Positions 1-6,361 of a DNA stretch of 6,361 nucleotides are shown here, piece by piece. A program made the translations under genes and the position numbers. The number at the start of each line of letters is the position of its first letter. The stretch's first letter is position 1. The stretch is from Bacteroidales bacterium (lineage in GTDB: Bacteria; Bacteroidota; Bacteroidia; Bacteroidales; JALTDM01), in NCBI GenBank assembly GCA_027073875.1, contig JALTEO010000310.1:1-6361 (forward strand). The letters are read 5' to 3'. The notes under the pieces were generated by a model. That model searched no databases. It had not been told where the DNA came from and worked only from the letters and a program-made list of their open reading frames with translations.

Positions 1-3
1 CAA

Positions 4-27
4 TTATTCAGTTATTCAATTGTTCAA
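4..27. repeat. 8-bp short tandem repeat, three copies
   Basis: Three consecutive octamers, TTATTCAG, TTATTCAA and TTGTTCAA, fit the consensus TTRTTCAR. A degenerate fourth copy (GTGTCACA) may follow at 28-35. The array starts near the window edge, so it may extend further upstream. It lies in non-coding DNA and directly precedes a second array of a different period. The function is unknown; simple intergenic microsatellite DNA is the likeliest reading. Confidence 0.6.
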
Positions 28-40
28 GTGTCACATTTTT

Positions 41-87
41 ATTCGTAATTCCTAATTCCTAATTCGTAATTCGTAATTGATAATTGG
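41..87. repeat. 7-bp short tandem repeat, six copies
   Basis: Six head-to-tail heptamers run from 41 to 82: ATTCGTA, ATTCCTA, ATTCCTA, ATTCGTA, ATTCGTA and ATTGATA. A partial seventh (ATTGG) ends at 87. The variation is mostly a C/G alternation at the fifth base, and the last full unit is diverged. The unit length is not a multiple of three and the array is outside any gene. It ends 139 bp before the macroglobulin start codon and well upstream of the candidate promoter box, so a direct role in expression is not evident. Copy number may vary between strains. Confidence 0.8.
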
Positions 88-203
88 TTTCATCTGATTA
101 AATTTTGAGGATAAAAATACGATTAAAATCAATAACCCGAGTCTAATATCTAAAAAATAAAAAACTTTCCCTTAAAAAATCAATAGTCAAGTTATTATCT
201 TTT

Positions 204-211
204 TAACTTTG
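204..211 (+). promoter_or_regulatory. Candidate Bacteroidota -7 promoter box for the macroglobulin gene
   Basis: TAACTTTG matches the Bacteroidota -7 consensus TAnnTTTG at every defined position. Transcription would start a few bases downstream, around 215-219, giving a leader of only about 8-12 nt before the ATG at 227. I could not find a convincing -33 element (TTTG or TTG) about 19-21 bp upstream. In DNA this AT-rich a chance match is possible, but the position immediately before the gene supports the call. The box overlaps the possible TTG start codon at 209-211, which argues against that start. Confidence 0.5.
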
Positions 212-226
212 AAAAAAATTAAGAAA

Positions 227-3200
227 ATGAAAAAAAATCAACAATTTGCATTTCTAATTATTCTTTTTACAACATTATTCAGCAGTTGCAACAACGACAA
301 AAACGAACCCATTGAAATTAATCCGGCTTTCCGTCAATATATTACCGCATTTACGGCAGGAACAATCTCAAAAATATCACCTATTACCATTGAGTTGGCT
401 GAAGACAATCCTAACTATAAGGACGATGGCAAACCTATCTCAAAATCGTTATTTGACTTTGAACCAAGTATCGATGGCAAGGCATACTGGATAAATCAAC
501 GAACTATTGAATTTTATCCCCAAAAACCGTTAACCTCTGATCAAAATTATATCTGCGAATTTAATTTAGATAAACTGATAAAAGACTTGCCTAAAAATTT
601 ACAAACTTTTCGCTTTGGATTTCGCACAATAAAACAAGCTTTCTCGCTTGATTTTGACACCTACAAACCATACGAAAAGACAAAATTAGGACTCAATAAA
701 ATTACAGGAACAATTATCACTGAAGATGTTGCCAATGACGATGAGGTTAAACAACTAATTACCGCTACTCAAAACGGAAAAAACCTGAAAATTACTTGGG
801 GAAAAAGCAAAGATAAAATAACACACCATTTTCAAATTGAAAAAGTTGTAAGAGCTGAAACAGCAGGCGAAGTACTGGTAAGATGGAACGGCAACGCCAT
901 TGGTGTGGATATCGAAGGAGAGAAAAAGCTGGAAATTCCGTCGCTCAGCGATTTCAAAATTGTTGATGTTAGTATTGTCCAACAGCCGGAACAATACATT
1001 GCAATTAATTTCTCAGACCCACTGAAAGAAAACCAGAACCTTGACGGACTAATAACACTGGAAGATAATAATACCATACGATTTAGCATTGTAGATAATC
1101 AAATTAAAGTGTATCCGCCAATCCGGCAAAAAGGAGTCAGAAAAATCTTTGTAGAGCCGGGAATTCAAAATATTTTAGGTTATAAAATGAAAAAACGCTC
1201 CAAATTTGAGGTAACCTTTGAAGACATTAAACCGGCTGTTCGATTAACGGGCAAAGGCGTAATTATCCCGACAACTTCAAAAGGACTGATTTTCCCATTT
1301 CAAACCGTCAACCTCAAATCCATTGACATCAAAATTATCCAGATTTACGAAAATAACATTGTTCAGTTTCTGCAAACCAATAAATTAAACGGTCAATCAC
1401 AATTAAAACGAGTAGGCAGAATTATACACAAAGAAACCATTAAATTGGAATCGAACAAACCTATTGATTATGGCAAATGGAATTCTTTTTCTATTGATTT
1501 GTCTAAGTTAATTGCTATTCAGCCCGGAGCTATTTACCGTGTAGAACTAAGTTTCCGTAAATCATATTCTATGTATTATTGCGATAAAACAGAATCGGAT
1601 GATGAAATTGCCGATAATGAATCGGAACAATGGGACGCTGACAATTCCAATGACGAAGAAACCAACTGGGACTACTACGAAAGCTATTATGATAACGATG
1701 ATTACTACTATGGCAATAACGATGATCCCTGCTCAAAATCATATTATCGTCAAAATCATTTTGTCAGCCGCAATGTATTAGCTTCCAATATGGGTATTAT
1801 TGCCAAATCCGGTACAAATAATGACTTTACAGTTATCGTTTCCGATTTAAAAACCACGAAACCTATTCCATATGTTACACTGGAATTTTACAATTTTCAA
1901 AATCAATTGTTGGGAACAACCAAGACCGACGGAAATGGATTTGCCAATATAAAATTTGACAAAAAACCGTTTATCATCATTGCCAAAAACGGGAAACAAC
2001 GCGGTTACCTGAAAGTTGACAATGGTTCTTCATTATCGCTAAGTAATTTTGATGTATCGGGACAAATTGTCCAAAAAGGCATCAAAGGATTTATCTATGG
2101 TGAACGCGGAATATGGCGTCCCGGCGATTCATTATTTATAACATTTATTTTGGAAGACCCAAAGAAATTACTGCCTGAAAATCACCCTGTTGTCTTTGAA
2201 CTCTACAACCCAAGTGGACAGTTAATGCAACATATGGTTAAAACAAAGGGCATAAACGGTTTTTACAATTTCTCTACTTCTACCGACCAAGATGCCCCCA
2301 CAGGCAACTGGACTGCTAAAATTAAGGTCGGCGGTGCTGAATTTTCAAAACGACTAAAAATAGAGACAATCAAGCCAAACCGCTTAAAAATTAATTTGGA
2401 CTTTGGCGTCAAGAAGATTACTTCGCTCAACAAAAATATTTCGGGAAAACTCCATGTAGCATGGTTAAGCGGTGCCACAGCAAGCAATCTCAAAGCAAAT
2501 ATTATCGCCACCATGAGTCCTATGAAAACATCATTCAAAAAATACAGCGATTTTGTATTTGATGACCCTGCCGGCTATTTTAACTCTGATGAGATTACTG
2601 TCTTTGACGGAAAAATTGACGAAAACGGCGATGCCAATGTCAGTATGAATATAAATACCGGAAATGGTGCTCCCGGGATGCTCAAAGCACATTTTGTTGC
2701 CCGCGTATTTGAAGAAGGTGGCGATTTCAGTATCGACCGCTTTTCCATCCCCTACTCACCTTACAGTACTTATGTCGGTATTCGTTTACCAAAAGGCGAT
2801 AAACGAGGTATGTTACTAACCGATACCAATCAAACTGTGGATATTGTTACCGTGGACGAAAAAGGTAATCCCGTACAAACTCACGGATTAAAAGCTGAAG
2901 TATATAAAGTAAACTGGCGTTGGTGGTGGAGTAATGGCAACGACGACCTCACATCGTATGTCAACAGTACCTATCACCAACCTATTGTCACAAAAATACT
3001 TAATACCAACAGTCAAGGACGCGGGAAATTCTCATTTAGAATAAATTATCCGGAATGGGGACGCTTTTTAGTTCGGGTATATGATCCACAAAGCGGTCAC
3101 GCCACCGGCAAAACCGTTTACATTGACTGGCCGGGATGGGCAGGTCGCGACCAACGGAAAAATCCCGAAGGTGCTACTATGTTAGTATTCAATGCCAACA

Positions 3201-5794
3201 AGGAAAAATATAAGGTAGGAGAAGAAATTAAAGTTAATTTTCCTTCTTCAGCAGGGGCAAGAGCTTTAGTAAGCATTGAATCCGGTTCCAAAATAATTGA
3301 TGCTCACTGGGTAAAAACACAGCAAGACGAAACTTCATTTTCTTTTAAAGCAACCAAGGAAATGGCACCAAATATTTTCATTCACATCACGCTGGTTCAA
3401 CCCTACCAAACCACAGCCAATGATTTACCTATCCGGCTTTACGGTGTAATTCCGATATTGGTTGAAGATCCGAATACAAAACTACATCCGGTTATTGAAA
3501 TGCCAAATGTGTTGGCACCGGAAAAGAAAGTAACAATTAATGTCAAAGAAAAAGACGGAAAACCAATGACATACACCATCGCTGTAGTTGACGAAGGTCT
3601 GTTGGACTTAACCCGTTTTTCAACACCTGACCCGTGGAGAAGTTTCTATGCTCGCGAAGCATTGGGCGTAAAAACTTGGGATATGTATGATTTTGTCCTC
3701 GGTGCTTTCGGCGGTAAAATCGCTCAACTCTTTGCTATCGGCGGTGATGGTGAACTGCAAGGCGGAAAAGCTAAAAAGGCAAATCGCTTTAAACCAATGG
3801 TGAAATTTATGGGACCGTTTACCTTAAAAGCAGGCGAACGGCAATCGCACTCCTTTATGATGCCACGGTATATCGGTTCGGTCAGAACAATGGTTGTTGC
3901 CGGATATAATGACGCTTACGGCAATACAGAAAAAACAACACCTGTCCGTAAGCCGCTAATGGTACTGGCAACATTTCCGAGGGTTGTCGGTCCGGGCGAA
4001 ACCGTAAAACTTCCGGTAACAGTATTTGCCATGGAAAAGAAAGTGAAAAATGTTAAAATAACGATTAAAACAAATAATTTCTTTTCGGGCGAAAAACAAA
4101 AATCTATATCATTTGCCAAAACAGGTGACAAGGTCGTAAACTTTGATTTGCAGGTAGCCAAACGCATCGGTATCGGCAAAATTCATGTTATTGCTCAATC
4201 GGGCAACGAAAAAGCAGACTATGACTTTGAAATTGATGTACGCAATCCCAATCCGCCTGTTACCGACTATTACGAAACTATTTTACAACCCGGTCAGTCA
4301 TGGAATAAAGACTTTGTTCCCGTAGGTATTGCAGGAACCAATTCGGGCAAATTGGAAGTTTCCAATATCCCGCCCATTGATTTCGGCAGACGGTTAAAAT
4401 ATTTATTGCAATATCCTTACGGCTGTGTTGAGCAGACTACTTCATCGGTATTTCCACAAATTTTCCTCGAAAATGTAATGGAGGTAGATAGTAAAATGAA
4501 AACAAAAATCAGCACAAATGTCCGTGAGGCAATTAAGCGACTGAAAACATTCCAATTACCAAATGGCGGCTTAGGTTACTGGCCCGACTCAAAATATGCC
4601 AATGACTGGGGAACCAGCTATGCCGGTCATTTTTTGCTCGAAGCTGAGAAAAAGGGCTATTCTATGCCTCTCGGATTTAAAAAGAAATGGCTGAAATATC
4701 AGAAAAAAGCGGCAAGAAATTGGTCTCCCGGAGCAAAAGGAAACAGATATTATTACAGAAATGACGATTTGATTCAGGCATATAGATTATATACCTTAGC
4801 ACTGGCAAAAAATCCGGTTTTGGGTGCTATGAACCGCTTACGCGAACAACCGAATCTTTCAATGCAAGCCCGATGGCGTTTGGCAGCAGCATATGTACTG
4901 GTAGGACAGCCGGAAGCCGCCAAAAAGCTAATAGCTAATTTAACAACAGCCATCAAGCCATACAAAGAAATGTCGTACAGTTACGGCTCTGATGATCGCG
5001 ACCGTGCTATGATTTTGGAAACAATGAGTTTAATGAATCAACGCAATAAAGCGATTCCGGTAATGAAACAAGTCTCCAAAGCATTGAGTAGTAATCGTTG
5101 GATGAGCACACAGACCACTGCCTATTGCTTAATTGCCATGGCAGAATTTGCAGGGACAAACGGCACTTCCAAAACGCTGAGTTTCACATACAATATTGGG
5201 AAAGGCAGTCTGAATGCTTCGACAAAAATGCCTGTCTCTCAGATTGATATACCAATAAAGGGAACAACGCCCGGGAAAGTCTTTGTAAAAAATAACGGCA
5301 AAGGCATAGTATATGTTCGCCTCTCGCTCAACGGTATTCCCGAAGCAGGCAAAGAAACGGCAGTGTCAGAAAATCTAACAATGAAAGTTCGTTACCTTAG
5401 TATGAACGGTAAACCGATAGATATAACGCAGTTAAAACAAGGAACAGATTTTATGGCTGAGATTACCATTCAGAATCCGGGCATCATTGGCGATTACAAA
5501 GAAATGGCATTGACACAGATTTTCCCGTCGGGTTGGGAAATCCACAATGTGCGAATGGACGAAACGACAAATGTTCACGAAGCTGATATCCCTACTTACC
5601 GTGATATTCGCGACGACCGCGTAAATTCTTTCTTTAATATTTATCGTAACAAAACAAAAACTTATCGTGTATTACTGAATGCTGCTTATCAAGGAAAATT
5701 CTATCTGCCGGCAGTCAGCTGTGAAGCAATGTACGACCACCAAATCCGTGCCCGCACAACAGGACAATGGGTTGAGGTTGTGCCGCAAAAATAA
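227..5794 (+). CDS. Alpha-2-macroglobulin family lipoprotein with thioester motif
   Basis: Large envelope protease inhibitor. Bacterial homologues such as E. coli YfhM trap attacking proteases: cleavage of a bait region exposes a thioester that bonds covalently to the attacker. Residues are numbered from ATG 227 (1855 aa). A lipoprotein signal peptide (hydrophobic core about 7-18, box LFSSC) has its lipidated Cys at 21, so the mature protein is membrane-anchored. In order follow N-terminal Ig-like/MG domains, an acidic Tyr-rich loop between Cys452 and Cys502, an MG2-type A2M_N domain near 605-720 (motif W630-RPG), a Trp cluster at 897-901, the bait-region domain near 985-1115, and the A2M domain near 1195-1290. 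The thioester motif GCVEQ has Cys1400 and Gln1403 and opens a helical thioester domain (about 1385-1640). A bacterial MG10-like domain ends the protein (about 1690-1855). The TTG at 209 would add six residues, but it overlaps the promoter box. The reading frame is intact. Family assignment is very secure; domain borders are approximate. Confidence 0.96.
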   Translation: MKKNQQFAFLIILFTTLFSSCNNDKNEPIEINPAFRQYITAFTAGTISKISPITIELAEDNPNYKDDGKPISKSLFDFEPSIDGKAYWINQRTIEFYPQKPLTSDQNYICEFNLDKLIKDLPKNLQTFRFGFRTIKQAFSLDFDTYKPYEKTKLGLNKITGTIITEDVANDDEVKQLITATQNGKNLKITWGKSKDKITHHFQIEKVVRAETAGEVLVRWNGNAIGVDIEGEKKLEIPSLSDFKIVDVSIVQQPEQYIAINFSDPLKENQNLDGLITLEDNNTIRFSIVDNQIKVYPPIRQKGVRKIFVEPGIQNILGYKMKKRSKFEVTFEDIKPAVRLTGKGVIIPTTSKGLIFPFQTVNLKSIDIKIIQIYENNIVQFLQTNKLNGQSQLKRVGRIIHKETIKLESNKPIDYGKWNSFSIDLSKLIAIQPGAIYRVELSFRKSYSMYYCDKTESDDEIADNESEQWDADNSNDEETNWDYYESYYDNDDYYYGNNDDPCSKSYYRQNHFVSRNVLASNMGIIAKSGTNNDFTVIVSDLKTTKPIPYVTLEFYNFQNQLLGTTKTDGNGFANIKFDKKPFIIIAKNGKQRGYLKVDNGSSLSLSNFDVSGQIVQKGIKGFIYGERGIWRPGDSLFITFILEDPKKLLPENHPVVFELYNPSGQLMQHMVKTKGINGFYNFSTSTDQDAPTGNWTAKIKVGGAEFSKRLKIETIKPNRLKINLDFGVKKITSLNKNISGKLHVAWLSGATASNLKANIIATMSPMKTSFKKYSDFVFDDPAGYFNSDEITVFDGKIDENGDANVSMNINTGNGAPGMLKAHFVARVFEEGGDFSIDRFSIPYSPYSTYVGIRLPKGDKRGMLLTDTNQTVDIVTVDEKGNPVQTHGLKAEVYKVNWRWWWSNGNDDLTSYVNSTYHQPIVTKILNTNSQGRGKFSFRINYPEWGRFLVRVYDPQSGHATGKTVYIDWPGWAGRDQRKNPEGATMLVFNANKEKYKVGEEIKVNFPSSAGARALVSIESGSKIIDAHWVKTQQDETSFSFKATKEMAPNIFIHITLVQPYQTTANDLPIRLYGVIPILVEDPNTKLHPVIEMPNVLAPEKKVTINVKEKDGKPMTYTIAVVDEGLLDLTRFSTPDPWRSFYAREALGVKTWDMYDFVLGAFGGKIAQLFAIGGDGELQGGKAKKANRFKPMVKFMGPFTLKAGERQSHSFMMPRYIGSVRTMVVAGYNDAYGNTEKTTPVRKPLMVLATFPRVVGPGETVKLPVTVFAMEKKVKNVKITIKTNNFFSGEKQKSISFAKTGDKVVNFDLQVAKRIGIGKIHVIAQSGNEKADYDFEIDVRNPNPPVTDYYETILQPGQSWNKDFVPVGIAGTNSGKLEVSNIPPIDFGRRLKYLLQYPYGCVEQTTSSVFPQIFLENVMEVDSKMKTKISTNVREAIKRLKTFQLPNGGLGYWPDSKYANDWGTSYAGHFLLEAEKKGYSMPLGFKKKWLKYQKKAARNWSPGAKGNRYYYRNDDLIQAYRLYTLALAKNPVLGAMNRLREQPNLSMQARWRLAAAYVLVGQPEAAKKLIANLTTAIKPYKEMSYSYGSDDRDRAMILETMSLMNQRNKAIPVMKQVSKALSSNRWMSTQTTAYCLIAMAEFAGTNGTSKTLSFTYNIGKGSLNASTKMPVSQIDIPIKGTTPGKVFVKNNGKGIVYVRLSLNGIPEAGKETAVSENLTMKVRYLSMNGKPIDITQLKQGTDFMAEITIQNPGIIGDYKEMALTQIFPSGWEIHNVRMDETTNVHEADIPTYRDIRDDRVNSFFNIYRNKTKTYRVLLNAAYQGKFYLPAVSCEAMYDHQIRARTTGQWVEVVPQK

Positions 5795-5811
5795 ATTCAC
5801 TTTAGGAGAGT

Positions 5812-5855
5812 TCTAATAAAATTATTGTATCTTTGTCTAATAAATTATAGTTTTG
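5812..5855 (+). repeat. Imperfect direct duplication in the intergenic gap
   Basis: Two adjacent related units fill most of the 65-bp gap: 5812-5835 (24 bp) and 5836-5855 (20 bp). Both begin TCTAATAAA, continue with an AT-rich TTAT core and end in TTTG. The second is shorter by a few small deletions. Each unit carries one match to the TAnnTTTG promoter box at its 3' end, so the duplication has doubled a potential -7 element. Low complexity makes some of the similarity cheap, but the shared 9-base start and the shared end in the same order are hard to dismiss. Confidence 0.55.
5824..5855 (+). promoter_or_regulatory. Candidate promoter(s) for the DUF4365 gene, two -7 boxes
   Basis: Two sequences match the Bacteroidota -7 consensus TAnnTTTG: TATCTTTG at 5828-5835 and TAGTTTTG at 5848-5855. 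The second has a plausible -33 partner, ATTG at 5824-5827, separated by 20 bp, which is the expected spacing. Used alone it would start transcription at or within a few bases of the ATG at 5860, giving a leaderless message. The first box has no good -33 partner but would leave a leader of about 18-20 nt. The sequence does not decide between them. Either way the downstream gene probably does not depend on read-through from the macroglobulin gene. Confidence 0.5.
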
Positions 5856-5859
5856 TTCT

Positions 5860-6361
5860 ATGATGACTGAAGAACATATAAAAGAAGCTATCTCTCTAAG
5901 ATATCTTGAGCTAATCGCTGCAAAAAATGGATTTAAGACAAGTTCTTCATTCCCTGATTATGGAACTGATTTAAACATTATTGAAGTTGGATATCGAAAT
6001 GAAAATGGACATCAAAGGTTAAGAGATACTGGAAGAGAATTAAAAATACAATTAAAAGCAACAACAATTAACTCTATTGTCGAAGGAGATAACACAATAA
6101 AATATGATTTAGAAGCTAAAAATTTTAATGATATTATTGAAAGGAAAGAAAGTGCAACCCCTTTAATTCTTATACTTTTTGTTTTGCCTAATAACAGTAA
6201 AGAATGGATAAATATTTCTAATGAAGAACTTATTGTTAAAAAATGTGCCTATTGGTATTTTCCAGCAGAGAATTTTGAATTAACGAATAATTCCACTCCT
6301 TCCATAAAAGCTGTTTTACCAATATTATTTTTACCTGATATCAAATTAACTCTTTTTAAGC
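5860..6361 (+). CDS. DUF4365 domain protein, N-terminal part (truncated by window end)
   Basis: An open frame of 167 codons starts at ATG 5860 and has no stop before the window edge, so the gene is 3'-incomplete. An in-frame TAG at 5848-5850 fixes the start at 5860 or at the adjacent ATG at 5863. The protein begins MMTEEHIKEAISLRYLELIA. The pattern fits DUF4365, a family with a predicted restriction-endonuclease-like core: a helix containing Glu17, then DYGTD with Asp37, then a strand ELKIQLKA giving a Gln64-x-Lys66 motif. A strand-forming segment, IKYDLEAKNF (80-89), follows. Next come a hydrophobic strand after Pro101 (PLILILFVLP) and an aromatic stretch (AYWYFP, 130-135). Such proteins are thought to cleave or bind nucleic acid, but no specific activity can be claimed here. 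No signal peptide is seen, so it should be cytoplasmic. It starts 65 bp after the macroglobulin gene and is more AT-rich. Gene reality is near certain; the family call is from pattern memory. Confidence 0.85.
   Translation, partial: MMTEEHIKEAISLRYLELIAAKNGFKTSSSFPDYGTDLNIIEVGYRNENGHQRLRDTGRELKIQLKATTINSIVEGDNTIKYDLEAKNFNDIIERKESATPLILILFVLPNNSKEWINISNEELIVKKCAYWYFPAENFELTNNSTPSIKAVLPILFLPDIKLTLFK

Noticed and set aside
88..203. Possible small gene or RNA in the upstream intergenic region
   Set aside because: The stretch is AT-rich with A runs and frequent stops, without a convincing hairpin, start codon with coding potential, or known RNA motif.
209..226. TTG start at 209 for the macroglobulin
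   Set aside because: It overlaps the TAnnTTTG promoter box at 204-211, and ATG 227 gives a normal lipoprotein signal peptide without six extra mostly lysine residues. It is kept as an alternative in the gene entry.
832..1089. Minus-strand open frames at 755-994 and 832-1089
   Set aside because: They lie entirely within the macroglobulin gene, overlap each other in different frames and show no recognisable domain. They are shadows of the coding strand.
1599..1781. Plus-strand 60-residue frame rich in Thr, Met and Ile
   Set aside because: It is the shifted reading of the low-complexity acidic Tyr-rich region of the macroglobulin, and its composition is an artefact of repeated GAT/TAT codons.
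2263..2538. Minus-strand open frames at 2263-2538, 3916-4179 and 4774-4965
   Set aside because: All lie inside the macroglobulin gene, whose plus-strand frame is clearly conserved, and none has its own promoter or recognisable motif.
5804..5810. AGGAGAG as a ribosome binding site for the DUF4365 gene
   Set aside because: It is about 50 nt upstream of the ATG at 5860. The DUF4365 frame is closed by TAG at 5848, and no start codon of a plausible frame follows at 5-10 nt.
5815..5826. AATAA-AA-TTATT inverted repeat as a terminator after the macroglobulin gene
   Set aside because: The stem is five A-T pairs with a 2-nt loop and no U tract, too weak for an intrinsic terminator.

Overview
The window looks like a chromosomal segment of an AT-rich member of the Bacteroidota. 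Three things support this. The main gene encodes a very long alpha-2-macroglobulin lipoprotein of the type common in that phylum. Good matches to the Bacteroidota -7 promoter box (TAnnTTTG) lie just before both genes. Neither gene has a clear Shine-Dalgarno sequence at a sensible distance. The genus cannot be named from this sequence alone.

Layout. Bases 1-226 are non-coding. They begin with two adjacent short tandem repeats, an 8-bp unit at 4-27 and a 7-bp unit at 41-82. An AT-rich stretch follows, ending in a TAnnTTTG box at 204-211. Bases 227-5794 are one uninterrupted gene for a lipid-anchored alpha-2-macroglobulin of about 1855 residues, with an intact thioester motif (Cys-Val-Glu-Gln). 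A 65-bp gap (5795-5859) holds an imperfect direct duplication, and each copy ends in a TAnnTTTG box. From 5860 to the window edge runs the first 167 codons of a second gene, cut off by the end of the window. Its sequence fits the DUF4365 family, which has a predicted restriction-endonuclease-like (PD-(D/E)XK type) core.

How the genes relate. The two genes point the same way, but the second appears to have its own promoter and a lower GC content (about 29% against about 39% in hand-counted samples). They are probably separate transcription units with no shared pathway. The macroglobulin is expected to trap attacking proteases at the cell envelope. The DUF4365 protein is expected to be cytoplasmic and to act on nucleic acid, and it could be the first gene of an accessory or defence segment beyond the edge. 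pbpC, a frequent neighbour of bacterial macroglobulin genes, is not in the window on either side.

I see no RNA genes, insertion sequences, CRISPR arrays or convincing intrinsic terminator, and no clearly new biological system. The points most worth following up are the truncated DUF4365 gene with its duplicated promoter module, and the acidic, tyrosine-rich loop in the macroglobulin.
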